From Modicisalibacter tunisiensis (GTDB lineage Bacteria > Pseudomonadota > Gammaproteobacteria > Pseudomonadales > Halomonadaceae), in contig NZ_JAGXFD010000001.1 in NCBI RefSeq assembly GCF_020148005.1, positions 134,011 to 198,010 on the forward strand: a stretch of 64,000 bases of DNA, read 5' to 3'. The position numbers and the translations under genes were made by a program. How positions within the stretch are numbered: the first letter of the stretch is position 1; every line of letters begins with the position of its first letter. This document shows positions 36,960 through 44,785 of the stretch, piece after piece. The notes below the pieces were generated by a model. That model did not search any database. It was not told the origin of the DNA and saw only the letters and a list, made by a program, of their open reading frames with translations.

Positions 36960-38711
36960 ATGAGTCGCAATTTCCTGACCCGACGCTGGTCATCGCTCGG
37001 CCTGCAAGCCAAGGTCATGACCCTGGTTCTGGTGCCCCTGATGCTCGTCACCAGCGGCCTGGTGGCCCTCACCATCCTCGATCGCATCGAGGACAACCAG
37101 AAGACCCTGGCCGAAGAGCGCCAGATGCTCATCGACGCACGCAAGCAGTCGGTCAAGAGCGTGGTCGAGACCGCCAAGTCGGCGATCGCGCCGATCGTCG
37201 CCGAGGCCGGCGCCGACGACCAGGCCGCCATGGAGCGCGCCAAGGACATCCTGCGCCGGCTGCGCTTCGACGGTAACAACTACGTCTTCGTCTACGATTA
37301 TCAGGGCACGAACCTGGTCCTGCCCCACAACCGCAAGCTGGAAGGGACCGACATGCTGGACAAGGAAGACGCCCAGGGGCACTTCCTGGTCAAGGACATG
37401 ATCCAGGTCGCCAAGGACGGCGGCGGTTTCTATCAGTACCTGTGGCCCAACCCCGATACCCGACAGCCCGAGCCCAAGTACTCCTACGCCGCCGGTATCC
37501 AGAAATGGGGCTGGATGCTCGGCTCCGGGGTCTATGTCACCGAAATCGACCAGGCCATGGCGGAGATTCGTGCCACCGCCGCCGCGGAACTGCGCACGGC
37601 GATCATCCGGGTGGTCCTGCTGGGCCTGGGCATGCTGGTGATCGTGGCGCTGGTGGTCGGCTACCTGGTCCGGCGCACCGTGCGGCCGCTGCGCGAGACC
37701 GCCGAGGCCATGAAGGACATCGCCAGCGGCCGGGGCGACCTGACCCGGCGCCTGCCGGTACGCAGTGACGACGAGATCGGTGCGCTGGCGACCCAGTTCA
37801 ACGCCTTCGTCAGCCGCATGCAGGAAACCCTGCGCGAGGTTCGCGCCAGCACGCGCAGCGTGAGCCAGGCCGTCGGCCACATCGCCCACAGCAGCCAGGA
37901 GCTCTCCAGCCGCACCGAACAGGCCGCCGCCAACCTGCAGCAGACGTCTTCCTCCATGGAGGAGATCACCGCCACGGTCAACCACTCCTCCGAGTCGGCC
38001 GCCCAGGCCAACCAGCTGGTGCAGTCGACCAGCCGCGTGGCGCAGGACGGCGAAAACGCCATGGGGCAGGTCGAGCAGACCATGCGCGACATCAACGAGT
38101 CGGCCGAGAAGATCAGCGAGATCATCACCATGATCGACTCGATCGCCTTCCAGACCAATATCCTGGCGCTCAACGCCTCGGTCGAGGCGGCCCGCGCCGG
38201 CGAACACGGCCGCGGCTTCGCGGTGGTCGCCGAGGAAGTCCGCTCCCTGGCCAGCCGTTCCAGCGAGGCCTCCAAGGAGATCCGCGAGCTGATCGACACC
38301 TCGACGCGGCATACGCAGACCGGTGCCGACCTGGTGCGCAACGCCGGCGAAACCATGCGCGAGATCGTCACTAGCGTGACCCGGGTTTCCGACGTCATCG
38401 CCGAGATCAGCGCCGGTGCCAAGGAGCAGAGCAGCGGCATCGGCCAGATCAACACGGCGGTCGCCGAGATGGACACCATGACCCAGCAGAATGCGTCCAT
38501 GGTCCAGCAGACCTCCATGGCCGCCGCGGACATGCGCCATCAGGCCGAGCAGCTGACCCGACTCGTCAACCACTTCGTGCTTGGCGACGACACCGCGCCC
38601 GCCGCCCCCGCACTGGGCTCGACACACCGCGAACCCGCCGCCCTGCCCTCGGCCCGCGAGTCATCCCGTTCCCGAACCCAGCAGGAGGAGGACGCCTGGG
38701 AGTCCTTCTGA
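36960..38711 (+). CDS. methyl-accepting chemotaxis protein with a single-Cache sensor
   Basis: A 583-residue inner-membrane chemoreceptor. The start follows CAGGAGTCTCACTTGTC. A first helix (about 17-42) is followed by a periplasmic sCache_2-type domain (about 45-205, with [20 protein letters not shown] and [16 protein letters not shown]), a second helix (about 207-230), HAMP, and the cytoplasmic signalling hairpin with [20 protein letters not shown]. The C-terminus ends DAWESF, a CheR/CheB-docking-like WxxF pentapeptide. Expression by FliA is predicted. The ligand is unknown; the gbcA neighbour makes a quaternary amine worth testing. Confidence 0.94.
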   Translation: MSRNFLTRRWSSLGLQAKVMTLVLVPLMLVTSGLVALTILDRIEDNQKTLAEERQMLIDARKQSVKSVVETAKSAIAPIVAEAGADDQAAMERAKDILRRLRFDGNNYVFVYDYQGTNLVLPHNRKLEGTDMLDKEDAQGHFLVKDMIQVAKDGGGFYQYLWPNPDTRQPEPKYSYAAGIQKWGWMLGSGVYVTEIDQAMAEIRATAAAELRTAIIRVVLLGLGMLVIVALVVGYLVRRTVRPLRETAEAMKDIASGRGDLTRRLPVRSDDEIGALATQFNAFVSRMQETLREVRASTRSVSQAVGHIAHSSQELSSRTEQAAANLQQTSSSMEEITATVNHSSESAAQANQLVQSTSRVAQDGENAMGQVEQTMRDINESAEKISEIITMIDSIAFQTNILALNASVEAARAGEHGRGFAVVAEEVRSLASRSSEASKEIRELIDTSTRHTQTGADLVRNAGETMREIVTSVTRVSDVIAEISAGAKEQSSGIGQINTAVAEMDTMTQQNASMVQQTSMAAADMRHQAEQLTRLVNHFVLGDDTAPAAPALGSTHREPAALPSARESSRSRTQQEEDAWESF

Positions 38712-38715
38712 ACCG

Positions 38716-38741
38716 ACAGCCCGCCCTGACCGGCGGGCTGT
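38716..38741. terminator. bidirectional hairpin between convergent genes
   Basis: ACAGCCCGCC (38716-38725) and GGCGGGCTGT (38732-38741) make a perfect 10-bp stem with a six-base loop, exactly between the chemoreceptor stop and the GGDEF-EAL stop. No long T-run on either strand. Confidence 0.6.
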
Positions 38742-38748
38742 ACGCGCG

Positions 38749-41118
38749 TCACGATACTGCCGGCCGGCTCGCCTGCGCCGGCAGCTCGGCGAAGAAGGCC
38801 GCCCATGCCAGCGGTCGCTGGAAATAGTATCCCTGCAGGAAATCCGCCCCCATGGCGTGGAGAATCTCCACCTCCTCTTCGGTTTCCACCCCCTCGATGA
38901 CCACGCCGCGCTGCAGCCGCTTCACCAGATAGAGCAGCCCGTCCATGATGCCGCGAGCCTCCCGGGCGTCGCGATCGGTCAGCCCGGCGATCAGCGAGCG
39001 GTCAATCTTGATGCTCGAGAAGGGAATCTCCTTGAGGAAGCTGATCGAGGTGTAGCCGGTGCCGAAGTCATCCAGGGCCACCCGGAACCCCGCCTGACGC
39101 AGCCGGGTGATCTCGGCGGTCAGGGTCGAGCGGTCGAGCAGCTTGACGTGCTCGGTCAACTCGAAGGAAATGCGCCCCGGGTCGATACCGTGGCGAGCGG
39201 CCAGGGCCAGCGCCGTGTCCACGAAACGCCGCGTATAGAGCTGCTTGGGCGAGATGTTCAGCGACAGGTAGTCCAGTTGCGCCAGCGCGGGCTCGTCGGC
39301 CAGCCGCGAGAGCATCGTCTCCAGCGTCCAGTCGCCGAGCTTGATGATCAGGTCGCTGGCCTCGGCGATGGGAATGAACACGCCGGGGCTGATCGGCCCG
39401 CGCTCGGCATGCTCCCAGCGCAGCAGCACCTCGCCGGCGCACCAGCCCCGGCGCTTGAGCGAGTGGATCGGCTGGATCGCGAAGCTCAGGCCTTCCCCGC
39501 CCGCCGCGAGCGCCTGTTCCAGCAGGTTGGAAAGCTCGGCGTGATACGTCTGGGCATCGAGCATGGCATCGGTGAACTCCACCAGGCTGTCCTCGCGGTC
39601 TTCCTTGGCGGCATACATGGCGGCATCGGCACACTTGAGCAGTTGCACAGCGTTCTGGGCATGCAGCGGATAATGCGCGATGCCCATCGAACAACCCAGG
39701 GTGTGCGCATTGCCGCCAACCTCAAAGGGGCGCTTGAGCGAGCGCAGCAGCAGTTCGGCGAGTTCCGGATAGGGCGTTTCCCGGCCGCAGAGCACCAGAA
39801 ACTCGTCGCCGCCCATGCGCCCGGCCACCGGCTGGCGCCCCACGCTGTCACGCAGGCGCGTGGCGAAAAGACGCAGCAGCGTATCGCCCTGGGCGTGGCC
39901 GAAGGCGTCGTTGACCTCCTTGAAGCCATTGAGGTCGATGTAGACTACCGTGAACGGCTCGCCGTCCCGAATGCGCTCATCGAGCATGGCGAGCATCGCC
40001 TGGCGGTTGTAGAGGTTGGTCAGCGCATCATAGGTCGATTCGTGCCGGACGCGCCGGATCTGGCGCTGCTTGATGCGCAGGTGAACCCAGGCTCCCAGGG
40101 CACCGGCGATCAGCAACAGGCTCAGCCCGCCGATCAGCCACCCGGCCCAGCGCGGCATCAGCCCCGGCAACTCTCCCAGCACCTTGACGTCCACGCCCTC
40201 GGGCAGCCGGTTCAGCAATTGCGGTTCCAGGGAGAGCTGCTGCGGCACCGTCAGCGGAGACAGCGGATCTGCCGCCTTCGAGACACGCTGGGCCACCTGC
40301 TGGGAGAGACTCGCCACATTGATGAACGAGCCCCCCACACAGCCGAAGGGCGTCAGGTAATCCAGAGCGCAGAAGAAGTCGCCCAGCTGCCGACGAAAGT
40401 GCGCCGCCAGCGCGTCGGCGGAATGCATCGTCGACAGCTGCAGCGGCGCATCCAGCGCGACAACCGTGTAACCCGAGGCGTCGAAGTCACTCGCGTAGAG
40501 CGCGCGCCAGGTGCGGGTCGCCACCGTTTCGAAGCCCATCGCCTCCACATCGGGCATGACCTGACGCCGAAGGCGCAGACCGGCGCGGGACGCCGAGTGC
40601 ACCAGCAGCAGCCGGTTGCGGCCGGCGATCTCGCGCGCCAGCTGCACGGTATCGATGACCGCCGGGCGGGTGTTGGCGAGAATCACTCCCTGATGCGCCC
40701 CGGCCTCGGCCAGTTCGGGATCGTTGACGCCGATGGCGATCGGATGGCGATCGGGAAACCAGTTCGTGTACTCCCGATAGAAGCGCAGCGCCGGGTCATC
40801 GAGCAGGATTACCCGATCGTACTGTGTCAGGCGATTGCCGTTGCTGTAGAGCGCGAAGTTCCTCAGATAACGCGCACGCGGCAGGTCCCGGGCGTCCAGG
40901 TAATGGACGCGCACCCGGTTGACCTTGCCGCGCAGGTAGTAGGTCAGGTTGCTGACCAGGCTGTCCGTCCACTCGTCGCCGTCATGATAGGACGCCAGGA
41001 TCAGCACGTTGCTGACCGGGTGCGCGGTCGACACGGCCGGGGGCGGCACCCGAGCGAGCCCCGGCTTCGCCAGGGCCAGCACCGTCAGGCCGAAAACAAG
41101 AAGAAGCCCAGCTTTCAT
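38749..41118 (-). CDS. membrane GGDEF-EAL protein with periplasmic ABC-receptor-like sensor
   Basis: A 789-residue inner-membrane c-di-GMP enzyme. I chose ATG 41118, giving a clean signal/anchor (MKAGLLLVFGLTVLALAKPG); ATG 41142 is possible, but longer starts run into the -10 element. Residues 35-315 form a periplasmic domain of the ABC-sugar-receptor type (NVLILASYHDGDEWTDSLV). A helix at about 325-345 leads to GGDEF (intact GRMGGDEF, no RxxD I-site) and an EAL domain with EVLLRW, DDFGTGY, IKIDR and IEGVETEEE all intact. Both cyclase and phosphodiesterase activity are possible. The ligand is unknown. Confidence 0.92.
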   Translation of the reverse strand: MKAGLLLVFGLTVLALAKPGLARVPPPAVSTAHPVSNVLILASYHDGDEWTDSLVSNLTYYLRGKVNRVRVHYLDARDLPRARYLRNFALYSNGNRLTQYDRVILLDDPALRFYREYTNWFPDRHPIAIGVNDPELAEAGAHQGVILANTRPAVIDTVQLAREIAGRNRLLLVHSASRAGLRLRRQVMPDVEAMGFETVATRTWRALYASDFDASGYTVVALDAPLQLSTMHSADALAAHFRRQLGDFFCALDYLTPFGCVGGSFINVASLSQQVAQRVSKAADPLSPLTVPQQLSLEPQLLNRLPEGVDVKVLGELPGLMPRWAGWLIGGLSLLLIAGALGAWVHLRIKQRQIRRVRHESTYDALTNLYNRQAMLAMLDERIRDGEPFTVVYIDLNGFKEVNDAFGHAQGDTLLRLFATRLRDSVGRQPVAGRMGGDEFLVLCGRETPYPELAELLLRSLKRPFEVGGNAHTLGCSMGIAHYPLHAQNAVQLLKCADAAMYAAKEDREDSLVEFTDAMLDAQTYHAELSNLLEQALAAGGEGLSFAIQPIHSLKRRGWCAGEVLLRWEHAERGPISPGVFIPIAEASDLIIKLGDWTLETMLSRLADEPALAQLDYLSLNISPKQLYTRRFVDTALALAARHGIDPGRISFELTEHVKLLDRSTLTAEITRLRQAGFRVALDDFGTGYTSISFLKEIPFSSIKIDRSLIAGLTDRDAREARGIMDGLLYLVKRLQRGVVIEGVETEEEVEILHAMGADFLQGYYFQRPLAWAAFFAELPAQASRPAVS

Positions 41119-41209
41119 TGCGAGCCTGCGGGATCGATGCATGAGACAAGCGGCGAGGATCACCCGCCGTCTGCATGAGAGATGGCATGCCGTATGGCAA
41201 AAGCCGCGC

Positions 41210-41215
41210 ATTATA
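41210..41215 (-). promoter_or_regulatory. -10 element of the GGDEF-EAL gene
   Basis: On the minus strand CCTATAATG gives a perfect TATAAT (plus-strand 41210-41215), about 90 bases before the chosen start. The -35 region is poor (TGGCAT at 17 bases). Confidence 0.4.
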
Positions 41216-41328
41216 GGCCGCTGCCACCGGCGATGCCACGCTTTCAGGGTGCGCGATATACGAGCCCTGAAATCAGGATTTCGCCGCCATCACGCATCGA
41301 ACAACCGCTCCCGCTGCTGCGGCCTGCA

Positions 41329-41571
41329 TCAGCGCAGCGCCGGCAGCATGAAGTGCTCGATGGCCTGACGCACCGACGGCAGCATCACGTCGGTGTGCGC
41401 CATGAGCTCCTCGATCAACGCCGGCAGGCCGGGCACGCCGACCTCGAGATGCTTGCGTATCGCCATTCTGGCGCAGGTTTCCGGGCAGGCATGCTCGGGC
41501 AGGCGAATGTCCAGCGCCTGCAGGCGCGAACGGAAGTCATCGCCGTCGATCAGTTCGACAATCATCATCAC
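41329..41571 (-). CDS. small hypothetical protein
   Basis: An 80-residue protein that I do not recognise. GGGAGGG lies just upstream of the MMM start (41571; either following ATG may be used). The sequence is mildly acidic, with PEHACPETCARMAIRKHLEV giving two cysteines four residues apart, and predicted helical (GLPALIEELMAHTDVML). It has no signal peptide. The good ribosome site and balanced composition favour a real gene. It stands alone, downstream of the DUF4168 gene on the same strand but beyond a terminator. Confidence 0.55.
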   Translation of the reverse strand: MMMIVELIDGDDFRSRLQALDIRLPEHACPETCARMAIRKHLEVGVPGLPALIEELMAHTDVMLPSVRQAIEHFMLPALR

Positions 41572-41714
41572 TGCACCCTCCCGTCGTCGGGCGCCGGCCC
41601 CGGCCGGCGCCGCATGGGCTGTCGTTTCGATACTCGCCCGTCATCGGCGGACGCGCAATGATCGATTTCATCATCCCACCGTGCCGGGGGCCGTCCCTGC
41701 CGCGGGCATAAACG

Positions 41715-41742
41715 ACAACGGGGCGCCGAAGCGCCCCGTTGT
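41715..41742 (-). terminator. terminator of the DUF4168 gene
   Basis: ACAACGGGGCGC (41715-41726), loop CGAA, GCGCCCCGTTGT (41731-41742): a perfect 12-bp stem 37 bases beyond the stop. On the minus strand it is followed by the T-containing CGTTTATG, a weak T-run. Confidence 0.8.
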
Positions 41743-41778
41743 ACGTCATGACCGGGCGACGCCCGGTGCGTGTCCGGT

Positions 41779-42168
41779 TCAGGATTCGTTGGCCATCCCC
41801 TGGACCCGCTTCATGAGTTCGGGATCCTGCTGGATCGCCTGGCCGATGGCGTTGAAGGTCTCGACGGTCAGGCCACTGTCCTGCACGACGGACACCATCT
41901 TGTCATTGGCTTCCTTGCGGATCGCCTGCTGCTTGGACTGGTCGTCGGTGCCCTGCAGCTTTTGGGTGTATTTCTGCGAAATCGCGGCGATCTGCTGCGA
42001 GGCATCAGCGAACTGCTGCAGCTGCTCGTCGGTGAAGTCCTGCGCCGTCGGCGCGGCCTGCTGAGTCTGCTGCTGGGCCTGGCCGTTGGTATCCTGGGCC
42101 ATGGCAGGGGCCGAGATCATGCCGGCCGTGAGCAGCGCCGCAGCGAACAGGGCAGTGAACTTTTGCAT
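41779..42168 (-). CDS. secreted DUF4168 protein
   Basis: A 129-residue exported protein. The ATG follows CTGGAGGTTCTAG. A signal peptide (1-24, ending APAMA) precedes a Gln-rich linker and the DUF4168 domain (FTDEQLQQFADASQQIAAIS to about residue 125), a helical periplasmic domain of unknown function. It is monocistronic with its own terminator. The 149 bases upstream of its start (42169-42317) contain GGAACTT-like and GAATTT/AAATTC motifs but no promoter I can defend. Confidence 0.85.
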   Translation of the reverse strand: MQKFTALFAAALLTAGMISAPAMAQDTNGQAQQQTQQAAPTAQDFTDEQLQQFADASQQIAAISQKYTQKLQGTDDQSKQQAIRKEANDKMVSVVQDSGLTVETFNAIGQAIQQDPELMKRVQGMANES

Positions 42169-42317
42169 CTAGAACCTCCAGAATGAATGTCGCGTGTACG
42201 GACTCTGACGGCGGTGTGCCTCGCGGGTTCCTGAATTTCCTGTAACGTATTGAAAATTCAAGTTCCACCGTCTCTACATCCGTCGCCAGGGAGCGACAGG
42301 GCCGCCCCCGGATACGC

Positions 42318-43646
42318 TCAGCCCTGCTCGAGCCAGGCGACGAGTGCCTCGATCCCCTCGAGCAGCGAACGACTCGCCGGGTGATCGAGCACCGCACCTT
42401 CCCCATCGAGCAGGGCGGCCCCATCGAAATCAACATAGGCCAGGCGCGCCGTCAACTGGTGCGGCCGGCAGCCGAAGGCACTGCCCGGCAGCAGGGCCAC
42501 GCCCGCTTCGTCGAGCAGCCGCCGGGTCAGCTCGGCGCTGGTGGTGATGCCGCGCCGGGCCAGCGACTCGCGGAAGGCCCCGAAATCCGGGAACAGATAG
42601 AAACCGCCATCCGGCGCATGCACCCGCACGCCGGCCGCGCTCAGCCGGTTCGCACAGGCCTCCCCCAGCTCCGCCAGGATCATTCGCTGGCGCGCGACAT
42701 AGGCGGTCAGCGCCGAGCTCAGCGTATAGGCGGTGATCGCCGCATACTGGACGGGGCTGGTGACGCTCGACCAGGTCTCGGAAGCCAGGCCGATGAGACG
42801 CTGGAACAGCTCGTCGCCCAGCGCCGCCGGCACATGCATGACGCCCAGCCGCCAGCCGCCGGCCCCGCACCACTTGGACAGGCCGCTGGTGGTCACCGTG
42901 CCTTCCGGGTAGTCGCGGGCGAAGGCGCGATGCGCCCCGGCATGGTCGAGCATCGCGTAGATCTCGTCGGCCAGCACCAGCACCCCGTGGCGGCGGGCAA
43001 CCTCGGCGAGGCGCTGCTGGCTCTCGGCATCCGGCGACAGCCCGGTGGGGTTGCCCGGCGCATTGAGGATCAGCACCTTGAGTCGCTCGGGAGCGTCGCG
43101 GCAGCAGGCGTCCAGCTGCTCGGCGGTCACCTGCCAGCGGGACTCGAAGTCGGCCTCGAGGCGCACCGCACGCTGACCGGCCAGGCGCGCCTGGGGCGCG
43201 TAGGAGACCCAGGCCGGCGCGGGAATGAGGATGTCCGCCTCCGGCAGCGACTTCATCAGGGCGAACAGCAGCAGCTTGCTCCCCGGCCCCACCACCACGC
43301 GCTGCGCCTCCCAGGCCGTCTCGTCGGTGGCCCGATGAAACGCCGCCACCTGCTCGCGCAGGGCCGCCAGCCCCTGCACGGGCAGATAGGCCTTCTCGCC
43401 GGCATGCTCGGCGAGCGCCGCCACCGCCGGCGCGAACACCGGGAACGGCGACTGGCCGAAGCCGAGCTTGTGGATGCGGCGCCCCCCCGCCTCGAGCAGG
43501 CGCGACTGCTCGTTGATCAGCAGGGTGTCCGAGGAGGGCGTTCCCGCCTCGGCCTGCCGGTAGCCGCCCTCGAGCCGCTGGGCGAGCGACGCCGACTCGG
43601 CGGGAAAGGGGTCGGGGGTGTCGTCGTGACGGATCGCGGTGGTCAT
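42318..43646 (-). CDS. PLP-dependent aminotransferase, class I/II
   Basis: A 442-residue fold-type I aminotransferase. ATG 43646 follows CCAAGGAGGCCACG; the same frame stays open to 44549 by chance through the regulator gene. NAPGNPTGLSPD, VLADEIYAMLDH and SGLSKWCGAGGWRLG carry the usual Asn, Asp/Tyr and PLP-binding lysine, and ARLAYVDFDG replaces the common RxSF/RIAY region at the C-terminus. The substrate is unknown. An RpiR-type regulator gene lies 41 bases upstream on the same strand and TRAP transporter genes follow further upstream, suggesting a small uptake and catabolism unit. Confidence 0.9.
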   Translation of the reverse strand: MTTAIRHDDTPDPFPAESASLAQRLEGGYRQAEAGTPSSDTLLINEQSRLLEAGGRRIHKLGFGQSPFPVFAPAVAALAEHAGEKAYLPVQGLAALREQVAAFHRATDETAWEAQRVVVGPGSKLLLFALMKSLPEADILIPAPAWVSYAPQARLAGQRAVRLEADFESRWQVTAEQLDACCRDAPERLKVLILNAPGNPTGLSPDAESQQRLAEVARRHGVLVLADEIYAMLDHAGAHRAFARDYPEGTVTTSGLSKWCGAGGWRLGVMHVPAALGDELFQRLIGLASETWSSVTSPVQYAAITAYTLSSALTAYVARQRMILAELGEACANRLSAAGVRVHAPDGGFYLFPDFGAFRESLARRGITTSAELTRRLLDEAGVALLPGSAFGCRPHQLTARLAYVDFDGAALLDGEGAVLDHPASRSLLEGIEALVAWLEQG

Positions 43647-43687
43647 CGTGGCCTCCTTGGAAGGCGCTGGGGGTAGGAATCGCCGGG

Positions 43688-44593
43688 TCATTCGATGGTC
43701 AGGCGGGCGATCAACGCCTCGCGGCGGCGGATCGCCGCCACCGCCTCGCTGCCCATTTCCCGGGCCAGGCGGGACAGCAGCAGTTCCACCAGCAGGAACA
43801 GGCTGCTCATGGGATTGAAGAAGAACGGCCCCTCGGCGGGCGCCGTGAGGGTGCAGTCGGTCAGCCGCGCCAGCTGGGAGCGGGCATGATTGGTCAGGGC
43901 GATCAGCCCCGCGCCCTGCTCCACCGCCAGGCGGCAATAGTCCACGCTGATGCGCGTCTCGGGGCGGAAGGCGATGCCGATCACCAGATCGCCGGCGTCC
44001 AGATGCAGGGCCTGTTCGACGGTGACGCCGGCCCGGGACGACACCAGCTGCACGTCGCGACGCAGGTAGTCGAGGTAGTAGGCCAGGTAGTGCGCGGCGC
44101 CGTAGCTGGCCCGCAGCCCCACCACATGCACGCGGCGCGCGCTCCGGATGCGCTCGACGGCGCGCTCGAGGCACGCCGCGTCGAGCCCGCTCACGGCCGC
44201 GGACAGGTTGGCCATCTCCTGCTGCCAGAGTGCCTGATCCGGAAAGGCGCCAGGCTCCGCCGCGGGCGTCTCGCCGAAGTCCAGCAGGCGCTCGGCGCGG
44301 GTGGAGTAGAAGGTGCTGCCGGTGAGGTCGCGGCGGAACAGCGCCTGGAAGGCCTTGAAGCCGGAGAACCCCAGGGCCTGCGACAGGCGCGTCAGCATCG
44401 AGGCATTGGCGCGATGACGCTCGGCCAGCTGCGAGATGGTCGACACCCCCACCTGTTCCGGCTCGGCCACCAGCGACTCGAGCAGCGCCAGCGCCCTGGG
44501 CGACAGGCGCGGCAAGGCCGCATCGCCCTCGCGCAGCCGGGGCAGCCACGCCTGCAGCGTATCGAAGTCGGCGGGGGCCGCGTCCTGTTTCAT
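43688..44593 (-). CDS. MurR/RpiR-family regulator
   Basis: A 301-residue regulator with an N-terminal RpiR helix-turn-helix (about 30-90, STISQLAERHRANASMLTRL) and a C-terminal SIS sugar-isomerase-like ligand domain (about 125-260, VHVVGLRASYGAAHYLAYYL). AAGAGG is seven bases before ATG 44593; a second ATG six bases earlier is too close. SIS regulators usually sense phosphosugars, but those beside aminotransferase genes often respond to amino- or keto-acid compounds. A palindromic site 54 bases upstream suggests autoregulation. Confidence 0.92.
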   Translation of the reverse strand: MKQDAAPADFDTLQAWLPRLREGDAALPRLSPRALALLESLVAEPEQVGVSTISQLAERHRANASMLTRLSQALGFSGFKAFQALFRRDLTGSTFYSTRAERLLDFGETPAAEPGAFPDQALWQQEMANLSAAVSGLDAACLERAVERIRSARRVHVVGLRASYGAAHYLAYYLDYLRRDVQLVSSRAGVTVEQALHLDAGDLVIGIAFRPETRISVDYCRLAVEQGAGLIALTNHARSQLARLTDCTLTAPAEGPFFFNPMSSLFLLVELLLSRLAREMGSEAVAAIRRREALIARLTIE

Positions 44594-44646
44594 GGTCATG
44601 CCTCTTGCCCGTTCATGGCCTCAGGCTAGGATGACCACCGGCGATT

Positions 44647-44662
44647 TGCAAATAAATTTGCA
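44647..44662. promoter_or_regulatory. palindromic operator upstream of the RpiR gene
   Basis: TGCAAAT-AA-ATTTGCA is a perfect 16-bp palindrome in an AT-rich patch between the regulator gene and the TRAP terminator. It lies 54 bases before the regulator start, where the promoter should be. Binding by the RpiR protein is inferred. Confidence 0.5.
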
Positions 44663-44718
44663 TAGTGAAAATAAATTATCAGCCCCGGCCGCCGGCCCTC
44701 CCCTGCTCGCCGCCAATG

Positions 44719-44743
44719 AAAACGGGCGCCCGCAGGCGCCCGT
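44719..44743 (-). terminator. terminator of the TRAP operon
   Basis: ACGGGCGCC (44722-44730), loop CGCA, GGCGCCCGT (44735-44743); on the minus strand the stem is followed by TTTTC. It is 43 bases after the fused permease stop. Confidence 0.85.
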
Positions 44744-44785
44744 GTCGTGAGCCGGTTTCTCCGTCGGACGACGGGAAGGTCACGA

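Noticed and set aside
38581-41178. Plus-strand open frame of about 865 codons
   Set aside because: Antisense to the GGDEF-EAL gene, whose domains are unmistakable; composition is that of a mirror frame.
42230-42280. Envelope-stress sigma promoter for the DUF4168 gene
   Set aside because: A GGAACTT is present on the minus strand but no matching downstream element at the right distance.
42318-44549. Apparent fusion of a regulator-region protein with the aminotransferase
   Set aside because: The frame stays open by chance upstream of ATG 43646; the real regulator is read in another frame and the aminotransferase has its own AAGGAGG site.
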